DNA of 64,000 bases, taken from Cellulomonas flavigena DSM 20109. Its GTDB lineage: Bacteria; Actinomycetota; Actinomycetes; Actinomycetales; Cellulomonadaceae. The DNA lies in the NCBI RefSeq assembly GCF_000092865.1, contig NC_014151.1:3720001-3784000 (forward strand), in the 5' to 3' direction. The position numbers and the translations under genes were made by a program. Numbering within the stretch: position 1 is the stretch's first letter; each line of letters opens with the position of its first letter. Of this stretch, positions 8,695-16,721 are shown in pieces. A model generated the notes under the pieces. That model was not told the DNA's origin, did not search any database, and saw only the letters and a list, made by a program, of their open reading frames with translations.

Positions 8695-9081
8695 GCGGGC
8701 CCGTCGCAGTTCACGCTCGTGTTCACCGACATCACGCTCACCACGGTCGAGCCGCCCACGTGGCACGACGTCGACGGGACCGCCGACGACACGTTCACGC
8801 TCCCGGAGGTCGACGGCGTGGTCTGGACGCGCGACGGCGACGTCCTGGCACCCGGCACGCACCCCGGCAGCGGCACGGTCACGCTGGTCGCGACCGCGGC
8901 ACCCGGTCACGAGCTGACGGGCAGCACGACGCACGCGTTCACGTTCACCGACCTCGAGCACGTGACACCGCCCGCGCCCACCGCGACGGACAACCCCGGC
9001 ACGGCGCTCGACGTGGTCACGGTCCCCGCCGCCACCGGCGTGACGTACATGCTCGACGGCACGCCGCTCGCGGCGGGCGAC
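8695..9081 (+). pseudogene. Remnant of a repeat-containing surface protein
   Basis: An open frame encodes two successive Ig-like or bacterial surface repeats without any start or secretion signal. Unit one runs from TTVEPPTWHDVDGT to THAFTFTD and unit two begins VTPPAPTATDNPGTALD and stops at DGTPLAAGD, where the sequence changes abruptly to a deacetylase fragment on the other strand. A preceding unit's end (FTLVFTD) is also visible. The style matches repeats found before LPxTG or other anchors in actinobacterial wall proteins. No LPxTG is left. The 300 bases before it, 8395-8694, contain nothing I recognise. Confidence 0.6.
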
Positions 9082-9106
9082 TCGGCGGCCCGTCGTGCGT
9101 CGCCGG

Positions 9107-9280
9107 CTACCGCGGGACGGTGAACGTCCACCCGTCGGACCGCAGCCGCGGGATCACCCGCCGCACCGCCTCGACGGTGCGGCTGCGGTCGCCGCCGCCG
9201 TCGGGCAGCAGCACGATCCCGCCGGGCGCGATGCCACCCAGTCGCTCGACGAGGACGTCGGCGGGCGGTGCGGGGTCTCC
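9107..9280 (-). pseudogene. C-terminal fragment of a polysaccharide deacetylase
   Basis: 56 codons ending WTFTVPR match the C terminus of the intact deacetylase at 14361 at 45 of 56 positions (about 80% by my alignment). The conserved LLHDGGG is LLPDGGG here, losing a histidine of the NodB domain, and everything upstream of DPAPPADV, including TFDDG, is missing. It is therefore a decaying partial duplicate. It lies between a surface-protein remnant and the vapC-like gene. Confidence 0.8.
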
Positions 9281-9339
9281 GTGCGCTCGGGCGTCCCCGC
9301 CGCGGGGCGTCGCCTGGTGATCGCCGAGCCCGCGACCTC

Positions 9340-9708
9340 TCAGCGGATCAAGCGGACACGCGGCTCGGCGGCCCATGCCCGGTCTGCGGTGAGGACCGTC
9401 GCGTCGAGGCGGTCGCCCAGCGCGAGGCAGAAGCGGTCGCCCAGGGACAGCCCGTCCCCGCGCACCCACCTGCTCGCCGCGCGCTCGGCGTCGGTCGTGG
9501 TCGCGTCGTGCACGGTGAGTCCGTAGCTGGACAGGAGCGCTGCGGCGACGGACCAGTCCCCGCCGGCCGCGCGGACCTTCTGTGCGGCCTCGGACCAGTT
9601 CACCGCGGAGCAGACCGCACCGTCGGTCAGTGCCTGCTCCGCGACGTCGGCGCCGGTCTCCCCACCCAGGTAAGCGAGGATCGCGGAGGCGTCGAGGACC
9701 GTGGTCAC
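9340..9708 (-). CDS. vapC: VapC-type PIN domain toxin
   Basis: 122-residue PIN-domain ribonuclease of the VapC type. The acidic catalytic set is present: Asp in VLDASAILAYL, Glu in NWSEAAQKV, Asp in LSLGDRFCLALG, and Asp in LTADRAW. Members cleave RNA, commonly tRNA or rRNA loops, when freed from antitoxin. The GTG at 9708 overlaps the stop of the antitoxin gene by four bases, which implies translational coupling and confirms the start. It ends near two gene remnants, so the pair may have helped stabilise a now decayed patch. Confidence 0.88.
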   Translation of the reverse strand: MTTVLDASAILAYLGGETGADVAEQALTDGAVCSAVNWSEAAQKVRAAGGDWSVAAALLSSYGLTVHDATTTDAERAASRWVRGDGLSLGDRFCLALGDRLDATVLTADRAWAAEPRVRLIR

Positions 9709-9950
9709 GCGGCATCCTCGCGGTCGGCGGCGGCGCGGCGTTCGGCGAGCAGGTTCGCGACGAGGTCCGCCCCTGCCAGCTGGCCGCGCACGTGGTCGCG
9801 CGCCTGCTCGCGCGTCATGACCACCAGGCCCCCGGGGGTCTCGAGGAGGATCAGCGGGACGCCCGCGTCCAGGCCGGCATGGGCGCGCACCTCGGCGGGG
9901 ACGACGAGGCGACCCCGATCTCCCATCGTGACGGCATATGTCCCACTCAT
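9705..9950 (-). CDS. vapB: AbrB/VapB-type antitoxin
   Basis: 81-residue SpoVT/AbrB swapped-hairpin DNA-binding protein, MGDRGRLVVPAEVRAHAGLDAG, with a C-terminal tail (MTREQARDHVRGQLAG) of the kind that wraps the PIN toxin. It is directly upstream of vapC with a 4-base overlap. Start codon is uncertain: ATG at 9950 is chosen because it gives the usual short lead to the AbrB fold, but an in-frame ATG at 9971 exists and neither has a clear ribosome site. TATTCT six bases before the 9950 ATG could be a -10 for a leaderless message. Confidence 0.8.
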   Translation of the reverse strand: MSGTYAVTMGDRGRLVVPAEVRAHAGLDAGVPLILLETPGGLVVMTREQARDHVRGQLAGADLVANLLAERRAAADREDAA

Positions 9951-9989
9951 AGGGCAAGAATACCACTCCATACATGGTTGTGGGATATG
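9935..9989. promoter_or_regulatory. Inverted repeat over the vapBC start region
   Basis: CATATGTCCCAC at 9935 and GTGGGATATG at 9980 are near-perfect inverted copies flanking the proposed promoter and first codons of the antitoxin gene. VapBC-type complexes autorepress by binding such paired sites. Confidence 0.5.
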
Positions 9990-10367
9990 CGTGACCCCGG
10001 CTCCCGAGCGCTACGGCGCACCCCGCGCCCGCCCCCGGTCAGGGCGGGCACGTCCGGCGTCACGCGTGCCGCAGCGCGGCACCGGCCAGGAGCGGCCCGT
10101 GGCCGCCGACGACCAGGTCCCATCGCCTGTCTCCTCGACTCCGCCCGACGGCCCCCGTGCGCAGGAGCACGTCGGCCACCGTGCCGGGAATGCGGGACGG
10201 CGAATCTCGGGTCGCTGTCCGGTCCCGCACGCGCGCCAACCGCGGGTGAGGCATCCGTTGTGGAATGCCTGGGCGCATCACGGCCCCGCCATGCCAGGAT
10301 TCCCGCGGTCCCGCGTGAGAGACGAGCCGACCGGCTCGACCCCGAGGCCACACCCCGGAGGTCTGCC
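9990..10367. other. Intergenic stretch, nothing recognised
   Basis: About 380 bases between vapB and the lipoprotein gene. No supported reading frame, RNA gene or repeat was seen apart from small G+C-rich hairpins such as CGTGCCGCAGCGCGGCAC near 10066. The last 20 bases carry the GGAGG of the next gene. Confidence 0.4.
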
Positions 10368-11183
10368 GTGCTGTCGCGCCGTCGTGCCGTCGTCGTCCCG
10401 TCCCTCGTCGCGCTGCTGTGCGCGCTCCCCGCGTGCAGCTCCTCGCCGGCGGAGACCGCCCCGAGCCCGTCGGCGTCCAGGTCCGCCACGGCGAGCCCGG
10501 CGCCCGAGGCCGACGGCGGTCCGGTGCTCACCAAGGACGACCTCGTCGCCACGATCATCGCGGCGTACCAGGAGGCGGGAAGCTACGACTTCACGCTCGT
10601 CATGGGCGAGGACGGGGCGCTGGGCGACGTCGCGGGCTCGATGCACCTCGGCGACGTGCCGTCGTACGACATGGCGATGACGATGATGGGCCTGGAGATG
10701 CGGATGCGCGCCGTCGACGGCCTGGGATACGTGAGCCTCGGCGAGCTCAGCGGCGGCAAGTTCCTCGCCGTCGACCCCACCGACCCGACCGACCCGTTCG
10801 CGGAGGCGTTCGCCGACTCGATGGACCAGGCCGACCCGTCCATGGGGCTGAAGGAGCACGAGGCCGCGATCGTCAGCGTGACCCCGGTCGGCGAGGCCAC
10901 GGAGGTCGACGGCGTGCCGGTGCGGACGTACGAGGTCGTGATCGACCCGCGCCAGATGCCCGAGCGGATGGCCGAGCTCGAGAGCAACCTGCCGGAGGGC
11001 GCCGAGGTCCCCGCGACCCTCACGTACACCTACGACATCGACGCCGACGGCCACGTGCGGGAGGTGTCGTACGAGATCCTCGGGATCGAGGGCGTCATGA
11101 CGACGTCGAACTGGGGTGCCGCGGCGCCCGTCGTCGCGCCCGGGCCCGACGAGATCACGACGCGCGAGGCGCTCGGCGGCTGA
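10368..11183 (+). CDS. LppX/LprG-like lipoprotein
   Basis: 271 residues. The GTG start has GGAGG six bases upstream and begins a lipoprotein signal with lipobox LPAC and Cys23, then a Ser/Ala/Pro-rich linker. The body starts LTKDDLVATIIAAYQEAGSYDFTLVM and continues as a beta-rich domain with a central segment on dimethionine-rich strands (YDMAMTMMGLEMRMRAVDGLGYVSLGE). This order, a helix then a curved sheet over a hydrophobic cavity, resembles LppX/LprAFG lipoproteins that bind lipids, but the match is by pattern only. It should sit on the outer face of the membrane. The six methionines close together could instead bind copper. Confidence 0.6.
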   Translation: MLSRRRAVVVPSLVALLCALPACSSSPAETAPSPSASRSATASPAPEADGGPVLTKDDLVATIIAAYQEAGSYDFTLVMGEDGALGDVAGSMHLGDVPSYDMAMTMMGLEMRMRAVDGLGYVSLGELSGGKFLAVDPTDPTDPFAEAFADSMDQADPSMGLKEHEAAIVSVTPVGEATEVDGVPVRTYEVVIDPRQMPERMAELESNLPEGAEVPATLTYTYDIDADGHVREVSYEILGIEGVMTTSNWGAAAPVVAPGPDEITTREALGG

Positions 11184-11352
11184 TCCCGGCACCCGCCCTG
11201 CACGCCGACGCCGCCCGGTTCGTCCCTGGTCAGTCGCACGTCGAGGACCAAGGGCTCACCGGGCGCCGGTGATCCGGGGGTAAAGAGGAGGTCCGGGTGG
11301 CTGCGCATGCCGAGCGCCTCGAGGCGCTTCGCGGCCCGGGCTGGAGGTCGTC

Positions 11353-12096
11353 ATGTCGGGCAGGCTCGAAGGCAAGCGAGCACTGGTCACGGGTGCCGGG
11401 TCCGGGATCGGGAAGGCGATCGCACGCAAGTTCGTCGCCGAGGGTGCGCGCGTGGTGCTCGCGGACGTGAACGAGGACGCGGTGACGGCGCTGGCCGCCG
11501 AGCTCGGTGAGCGCGCGAGCGCGCTGCAGCTCGACGTCACCGACGACGCGGCCGTCGACGGGCTCGCGGACGTGCTGCGCGAGCGGCTCGGCGGGCTGGA
11601 CGTGCTGGCGAACAACGCCGGCACCAACGGGCCGCCGGCGCGCAGCCACGAGTACCCGATGGACGGGTTCGACATGGTCTGGCGCGTCAACGTGCGCGGC
11701 GCGTTCCGCATCCAGCAGGTCGGGCTCACGCTCATGCTCGAGGGCGGCGGCGGGTCGATCGTCACGACGTCGTCCATCGGCGCCGAGCGTGCGACGCCCG
11801 CGGCGTCGGCGTACATCATCAGCAAGGGCGCGCTGCGCTCGATGGTGCAGACCGCCGCGCTGGAGTACGCGCAGGAGAACATCCGCGTCAATGCGATCGG
11901 CCCCGGGATCACGCGGACCCCGTGGATCGACCGCCTCGACCCCGACCTCGTCGCCCAGCTCGCGGCGCAGGTTCCGCAGGGTCGCATCGGGGAACCCGCC
12001 GAGATGGCGAACGTCGCCGCGTTCCTCGCGTCCGACGAGGCCTCGCACGTCTCCGGGCAGCTCTGGCTGATCGACGGCGCCCGCTCGGCAGGGTGA
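11353..12096 (+). CDS. Short-chain dehydrogenase/reductase (SDR)
   Basis: 247-residue classical SDR. The NAD(P) motif TGAGSGIG is at residues 13-20, NNAG follows at the end of strand four, and the active site has the Ser of TTSSIG, Tyr154 and Lys158 (YIISK). LADVNED with an acidic residue at the end of strand two favours NAD over NADP. The ATG follows GGAGG at ideal spacing. Substrate unknown; sugar and alcohol dehydrogenases of this class look alike. It is convergent with the epimerase gene, with a hairpin between them. Confidence 0.9.
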   Translation: MSGRLEGKRALVTGAGSGIGKAIARKFVAEGARVVLADVNEDAVTALAAELGERASALQLDVTDDAAVDGLADVLRERLGGLDVLANNAGTNGPPARSHEYPMDGFDMVWRVNVRGAFRIQQVGLTLMLEGGGGSIVTTSSIGAERATPAASAYIISKGALRSMVQTAALEYAQENIRVNAIGPGITRTPWIDRLDPDLVAQLAAQVPQGRIGEPAEMANVAAFLASDEASHVSGQLWLIDGARSAG

Positions 12097-12130
12097 CGGC
12101 GGTCCGACGTCGCCACGACGCCGGACGGAC

Positions 12131-12171
12131 GACGACCGCGGCGCCTCCCCCGAGGCGGCGCCGCGGTCGTC
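12131..12171. terminator. Bidirectional hairpin between convergent genes
   Basis: 15-base perfect arms, GACGACCGCGGCGCC and its complement, around an 11-base loop. It sits 34 bases after the SDR stop and overlaps the stop of the epimerase gene, so it can serve both. No U-tract. Confidence 0.65.
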
Positions 12172-13162
12172 ACCGCCACGCCCCACCGGTCCGGGAGGCC
12201 GCTCGGACCGCCCCCAGCACCGCCCGCTCCTCGGCGGCGGTCAGCCCCGAGCGCCGGGGCCGGTCGATGCCGCGCGCGACCTCGTCGGCCAGCGCCCGGG
12301 CGGTCGTCTCGCGCAGCGGCCGCAGGGTGCCGCCCGCAGCGCGGTACGCCGACCCGTCGCGCTGCGCGAAGCCCGCGTCGGCGACGGGGATCCACAGCGG
12401 GAGGGAGCGCGGACCGGCCCAGTGGCGCACGTCGTGCGCGAGCAGCGTGGCGTCGTCGACGGCGACGGTCTCGACGTCCACGGCCGTGACGTCCTGCACG
12501 AGCGCGAGGAAGTCCGCCCAGGTGACAGGCGTACCGACGGCGTTCACCGCACCCGTCACGCCGGCGCGCCCGGCCGCGACCAGCCACGCCGCGAGGTCGT
12601 CGACGTCGATGACCTGCACGAACCGGCCCTCCGGTGCCGGGACGAGCACGCGCCCGCCACGGTGCAGACGAGCCGGCCAGTAGCCGAACCGGTCGGAGGG
12701 GTCACCGGGCCCGACGATCAGCCCCGGCCGCGCGACGAGCACGCGGTCCCCGAGGCGCGCGGCGGTGGCCCGCTCGGCCGCGACCTTCGCGTCCGGGTAC
12801 GCGGTGAGGTCGCGGGGCTCGACGAGCTCCGCCGACTCGTCGGCGCCCGGGACGTCGTGGCGCGCGTACACCGACACCGTCGACACGAGCGTCCAGTGCT
12901 GCGCCCGGTCCGCGAGCGCGTCGAGCGCGCCGGCGACGAGCGCGGGCTCGGAGGTGATCTCGACGACCTCGTCCCAGTCGCCCGTCAGCGCGTCGTACGC
13001 GCCGGGCGCGGTCCGGTCGGCGCGCACGAGGCGGGCGCCGTCGGGCACGTCGCCGGACTCCCCCCGCGCGAGGCACACGACCTGCGCACCGTCCGCGAGC
13101 GCAGCCCGCGCCACCGCGGACCCCAGCCACCCCGTCCCGCCGAGCACCAGCACGCGTCGCAC
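12170..13162 (-). CDS. NAD-dependent epimerase/dehydratase (extended SDR)
   Basis: 330-residue Rossmann protein beginning VRRVLVLGGTGWLGSAVARAAL, with the GGTGWLG dinucleotide motif. Further features are SVSVYAR..., YPDAKVAAE (a Tyr-x-x-x-Lys variant in which YPDAK supplies the pair), VARPGLIVGPGDPSDRFGYW and a substrate-side C-terminal half. Such proteins act on nucleotide sugars, flavonoid-like ketones or isoprenoids; this one resembles actinobacterial NAD-dependent epimerase-like reductases of unknown substrate. The GTG at 13162 is chosen since it begins the fold directly; upstream in-frame starts add an unstructured lead. It ends at the shared terminator hairpin. Confidence 0.8.
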   Translation of the reverse strand: MRRVLVLGGTGWLGSAVARAALADGAQVVCLARGESGDVPDGARLVRADRTAPGAYDALTGDWDEVVEITSEPALVAGALDALADRAQHWTLVSTVSVYARHDVPGADESAELVEPRDLTAYPDAKVAAERATAARLGDRVLVARPGLIVGPGDPSDRFGYWPARLHRGGRVLVPAPEGRFVQVIDVDDLAAWLVAAGRAGVTGAVNAVGTPVTWADFLALVQDVTAVDVETVAVDDATLLAHDVRHWAGPRSLPLWIPVADAGFAQRDGSAYRAAGGTLRPLRETTARALADEVARGIDRPRRSGLTAAEERAVLGAVRAASRTGGAWR

Positions 13163-13210
13163 CGTCCCAGTGAACACGACCGGGGTGCCGGGCACGGGGT
13201 GGGTGCCCGG

Positions 13211-13224
13211 GACGTGGTCACGTC
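13211..13224. promoter_or_regulatory. Palindrome upstream of the epimerase gene
   Basis: GACGTGGTCACGTC, 6-base arms, followed within 60 bases by two direct copies of TGACCACGACGGGCGC (13257 and 13282 approximately). The gap 13163-13321 thus holds GTGGTCAC/GTGACCAC motifs in both orientations, which may be regulator sites. Confidence 0.4.
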
Positions 13225-13321
13225 TCGCGCGCCGGGCTGGGGACGTGGTCGCACCGGTGACCACGACGGGCGCTCCGGCCTGTGACCACGACGGGCGCGC
13301 CCGCTGGGTCCCCGCGCCGGG

Positions 13322-14278
13322 TCAGCGGGCGCGCGCGAGCTCGTCCAGGGCCGCGAGCGGGTCCGGCCCCGCCGGGAACAGCACGCACGTCGTCGCCCCC
13401 GCGGCCCCGCGGGCCGCCACCCCTGCGCGGACGCCCTCGGGGGTGCCGGCGAGCGCGAGCTCGCGCACCCACGCGTCGGGCAGGGCGGCGGCGAACTCGT
13501 CGGGCGAGGCGGACCGGGCCCGCAGCGCGGCGAGGTCCGCGGCGAACGGCAGCGGCGCGACGTGCGGCGCCCAGTCGGGCTCGCCGATCCACGCGAGGCC
13601 GGACCGGGCGCGGGCGAGTGCCGCGGCCTCGTCGTCGTCGACGGACCCGACGTCGTAGGTCACGACGCGGGCACCGGGCGCCGCCACCAGCGCGACCGAC
13701 TCGCGCACGTACGGCGGCGCGCAGGGCTCGGCGAGAACGACGCCGTCGGCCACGCGCCCGGCGGCGGCGAGCGACCGCGGGCCGCGCACGCCCAGCACCA
13801 CGTCGGGGACGACCTCGGGGAGGGACGACGGGTCGAGTGCGGCGCCGTCGAGCGGGACGGGCGCGTCGGGGTGCGTCGTCACGGTCGCGCCGCGCAGGAG
13901 GTCCCGCAGCGCGCGCGTGTACGCCTCGAGGTACGTCAGGGGGCGTGCGGGCCACGACCCGGCGGACCGCATCCAGCCCGGCATGCCGTGCCCGACGCCG
14001 AACGTCACGCGCCCCGGGAACAGCCGCGCGAGCGTCGCGGCGTCCATCGCGGCGAACACGACGCTGCGCGCGGCGGCCGGGACGATCCCGATGCCGACGT
14101 GGATGCGCTCGGTGGCCGCGAGCACGGCGGCGGCCTGGGCGGCACCGCCCCGGAAGCCGAGGTCCTCGACGACCCACAGCTCGTCGAACCCGAGCTCGTC
14201 GGCGCGGCGGGCGAACGGCAGGACGTGCGCGGCCGGCAGGTCGCGCGGCAGGAGCACCCCGAGGGACGGCGTCGTCAT
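13322..14278 (-). CDS. LLM-class flavin-dependent oxidoreductase
   Basis: 318-residue luciferase-like (bacterial luciferase/F420) TIM-barrel protein: GVLLPRDLPAAHVLPFARRADELGFDELWVVEDLGFRGG at the N terminus, then ATERIHVGIGIVPAAARS and LFPGRVTFGVGHGMPGWMRSAG. This subfamily in actinobacteria often uses coenzyme F420 or FMN. C-terminal LAGTPEGVRAGVAARGAAGATTCVLFPAGPDPLAALDEL is typical of the F420-dependent group. The ATG at 14278 begins the first strand directly. It lies 83 bases from the deacetylase gene on the same strand. Substrate unknown. Confidence 0.85.
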   Translation of the reverse strand: MTTPSLGVLLPRDLPAAHVLPFARRADELGFDELWVVEDLGFRGGAAQAAAVLAATERIHVGIGIVPAAARSVVFAAMDAATLARLFPGRVTFGVGHGMPGWMRSAGSWPARPLTYLEAYTRALRDLLRGATVTTHPDAPVPLDGAALDPSSLPEVVPDVVLGVRGPRSLAAAGRVADGVVLAEPCAPPYVRESVALVAAPGARVVTYDVGSVDDDEAAALARARSGLAWIGEPDWAPHVAPLPFAADLAALRARSASPDEFAAALPDAWVRELALAGTPEGVRAGVAARGAAGATTCVLFPAGPDPLAALDELARAR

Positions 14279-14360
14279 GGACCCATCCTCGCGGCCCGGG
14301 GGTCGGGACGGGGACCGCGTGACCTGGTCGTTCCGTCACGCACGACGCGGGCGCGGCAGG

Positions 14361-14969
14361 TCAGGTCGGGACGGTGAACGTCCAGCCGGCCGCGCGCAGC
14401 GCCGGGACCACGCGCCGCACCGCCTCGACCGTCGCGCTGCGGTCGCCGCCGCCGTCGTGCAGCAGGACGACGCCCCCGGGCTCGACGGCGCCGAGCCGCT
14501 CGACCAGCACGTCCGCCGGTGGCGCCGGGTCCCAGTCCTCGACCGCGAGCTGCCACTCGAGAGAGCGCATGCCGAGCGACGCGGCGACGTCGACCGTGCG
14601 GCCCCAGCGCCCGTACGGTGCGCGGAAGAACGGCACGGGCACGCCGGGGACGACCGCGTGGATCGCGTCGAGGGTGCGCTGCAGGTCGGCACGCACCGCG
14701 GCGGCCGGGAGCTCCGCGAGGTCGTCGTGCTGCCACGAGTGGTTGGCGAGCACGTGCCCGTCGTCGACGACGCGCCGCACGAGGTCCGGGTGCTGCTCGA
14801 CCTGCACGCCGACCAGGCAGAACACCGCCCGCACGCCCTCGCGCGCCAGCAGGTCGAGCAGCGCGACGGTGTCGGGCGGGTTCGGGCCGTCGTCGAACGT
14901 GAGCGCGACGGTGGGGGCGGCGGGGGCGGTGGCGACGTACCGGATGACGTCGGGTGCGCTCGGGTCCAC
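14361..14969 (-). CDS. Polysaccharide deacetylase (NodB domain)
   Basis: About 202 residues, a single NodB-type carbohydrate esterase 4 domain. TFDDGP carries the catalytic Asp26 and metal Asp27; the metal histidines are His77 and His81 in NHSWQHDD; RAPYGRWG and LLHDGGGD complete the conserved motifs. Such enzymes remove N-acetyl groups from peptidoglycan, chitin or biofilm glycans. No signal peptide is evident with the chosen GTG at 14969 (AGGA upstream) or with upstream starts to 15020, which is unusual for a wall enzyme. A degraded copy of its C terminus lies at 9107. Confidence 0.85.
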   Translation of the reverse strand: MDPSAPDVIRYVATAPAAPTVALTFDDGPNPPDTVALLDLLAREGVRAVFCLVGVQVEQHPDLVRRVVDDGHVLANHSWQHDDLAELPAAAVRADLQRTLDAIHAVVPGVPVPFFRAPYGRWGRTVDVAASLGMRSLEWQLAVEDWDPAPPADVLVERLGAVEPGGVVLLHDGGGDRSATVEAVRRVVPALRAAGWTFTVPT

Positions 14970-15040
14970 GCCCGCATCCTGCACCTTCGGGCGGTGGTGG
15001 TCGACCGCCCTCGGTCCCACGTCGTGAGACGGCCGCCGAT

Positions 15041-15096
15041 CGAGACCGGGCTCAGGTCACCGAACGGCGCGGTTGCGCCACCTGAGCCCGGTCTCG
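15041..15096. terminator. Long hairpin after the GH13 phosphorylase gene
   Basis: Perfect 17-base arms (CGAGACCGGGCTCAGGT and complement, the second at 15080-15096) around a 22-base loop. It lies 68 bases past the stop of the gene at 15164 and upstream of the deacetylase gene, where it can end the sugar operon. Pieces of the arm (GACCGGGC) recur at 15120 and near 37605. Confidence 0.65.
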
Positions 15097-15163
15097 GGGG
15101 GCACGCGTCCCGGAGGGTGAGACCGGGCGACGGGGGCCTGGACGACGGGGTCGGACGACGAGG

Positions 15164-16639
15164 TCAGGGTGCGACGGCCGCGTCGGTGAGGACCGCCTCC
15201 TCGCCGTCCGGGCCCGTCGCGTGCACCGTGAACGACGCGTCGGCCACGTCGAACGTCAGGACCGCGCGCTCGTCGCCCGCCGTCCACGCGAGACAGCCGC
15301 GCGTGCCGTCGAGGTCCCACTCGAACGCGCCGCCGAACGCCGCGTGCGACGCCCGCAGCCGCAGTGCCGCGAGCTGCGCCCGCACCACGGGCCGCGCCAG
15401 GGCGTCGGCCACCTCGCCGTCCGTGTAGTGGTGCCGGTTGACGTCGCGTCCCACACCCGTGGCGGCCAGCAGCTCCATGTCGTTGGACCCCGCGAGCAGG
15501 CCCACGTAGTAGACCTGCGGGATCCCGGGGACGAAGAGCTGCAGCAGCCGCGCGAGCAGGTAGCGGCGGTCGTCGCGCGCGAGCGCGTCGTAGAACGTGC
15601 AGTTGACCTGGTAGAGGTCGAGGTTCGACGCGGCCGCGCCGGTGGCCTGGCGCGACGTGCCGCCGGAGTTCTCGTGCATCGTCTCGACGAGCGCGTCGAT
15701 CTTCTCCGGCGCCAGCAGGCCGGGCTCGCCGGGGCGCAGGTCGGACGGGCCCACGTCGACGATGCCGATGCCGTCGTGCGTGTCGAGCACGGTCACGGCG
15801 TTGGCCGGCCGGATCGCCAGCCACCCGGCGAGCGGCTCGAGGTCGGCCGCGGTGAGCGCGTGCAGCACGAGCGGCGGCAGCGCGAAGTCGTAGACGAGGT
15901 CGACCTTGCGGGCGATCTCGATCTGCTGCGTGTGGTGCCCGTGCACCTCGACGAGCACCTGCGCGCCGCGCGCGCGTGCCAGCGACACGATCCGCTCGGT
16001 GTACGCGTCGGTCGCGGGCGTCATGAAGCAGTCGGTGCCCGCCTCCTTGCCGGTGTACCCGACGGCGTCGAGCCGCAGCATGGTCACACCGCCCGCGGTG
16101 AGCGCGTCGACGACGGCCGTCAGGTACTCCCACGCCTGCGGGGTCCGCAGGTCGAGGTCGACCTGGTCGGGCGTGAACGTCGTCCACACCAGACGCCTGC
16201 GACCGCCGAGGGTCATCACGGTGAACGGCAGGCCCGGGCGCGGGCGGTAGATGCGCGCGAGGTCCTCCTCCGACGCGCCGTCGGGGAACACGGCACCGAG
16301 CGTGAGGAACATCGGCGCGTGCGGGGAGGCGTCGCCGCGCTCGCGCACGTCGCGGAACTGCGCGGAGTCCGCAGAGACGTGGTTGACGATGACGTCGGCC
16401 ATCACCTCACGGCCGGCGCCGAGCGCGCGGACGTCGTCCCACGTGCCCAGGCGGGGGTCGACCTGGGTGTGGTCGCGCGGGTCGAACCCGGCGTCGGCGC
16501 CGTCGAACGGCGGGTAGAACGGCAGCACGTGCACGCCGCCGAACGCGCCGGCAAGCGGCCCGTCGAGGAGCGCGCGCAGGCCGGGCAGGTCCCCGGCGAG
16601 GCGGTCGGCGTAGGTGATGAGCTGCGGGCCGTGGGTCAC
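15164..16639 (-). CDS. Sucrose phosphorylase-like GH13 subfamily 18 enzyme
   Basis: 491 residues, the usual size for GH13_18 phosphorylases, which split sucrose or a related glucoside with phosphate to glucose 1-phosphate. The barrel motifs are clear: FYPPFDGADAGFDP near the start, nucleophile Asp191 in RLDAVGYTGKEAGTDC, acid/base Glu in VLVEVHGHH, and the transition-state Asp in LDTHDGIGI. QVYYVGLLAGSNDMELL is typical of the subfamily. No signal peptide, so it is cytoplasmic. The GTG start has GGGAG six bases upstream. It is the last gene of a transporter operon. Glucosylglycerate or sucrose 6F-phosphate phosphorylase are alternatives within the subfamily. Confidence 0.85.
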   Translation of the reverse strand: MTHGPQLITYADRLAGDLPGLRALLDGPLAGAFGGVHVLPFYPPFDGADAGFDPRDHTQVDPRLGTWDDVRALGAGREVMADVIVNHVSADSAQFRDVRERGDASPHAPMFLTLGAVFPDGASEEDLARIYRPRPGLPFTVMTLGGRRRLVWTTFTPDQVDLDLRTPQAWEYLTAVVDALTAGGVTMLRLDAVGYTGKEAGTDCFMTPATDAYTERIVSLARARGAQVLVEVHGHHTQQIEIARKVDLVYDFALPPLVLHALTAADLEPLAGWLAIRPANAVTVLDTHDGIGIVDVGPSDLRPGEPGLLAPEKIDALVETMHENSGGTSRQATGAAASNLDLYQVNCTFYDALARDDRRYLLARLLQLFVPGIPQVYYVGLLAGSNDMELLAATGVGRDVNRHHYTDGEVADALARPVVRAQLAALRLRASHAAFGGAFEWDLDGTRGCLAWTAGDERAVLTFDVADASFTVHATGPDGEEAVLTDAAVAP

Positions 16640-16679
16640 GGTGGACTCCCGTCGTGGGTGCGGTCGCACGGAGGTGGAG

Positions 16680-16719
16680 GCCGCGCCGCCCCGGCAGGGG
16701 GCTCTCGGGGCGGCGCGGC
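16680..16719 (-). terminator. Intra-operon hairpin before the phosphorylase gene
   Basis: 13-base arms, GCCGCGCCGCCCC at 16680 and its complement at 16707-16719, directly after the esterase stop. It may attenuate read-through or stabilise the upstream part of the transporter message. Confidence 0.5.
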
Positions 16720-16721
16720 GG

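Noticed and set aside
10060..10353. Minus-strand frame ending GGHGPLLAGAALRHA
   Set aside because: Looked like the tail of an enzyme but there is no supporting domain or start; not reported as a gene.
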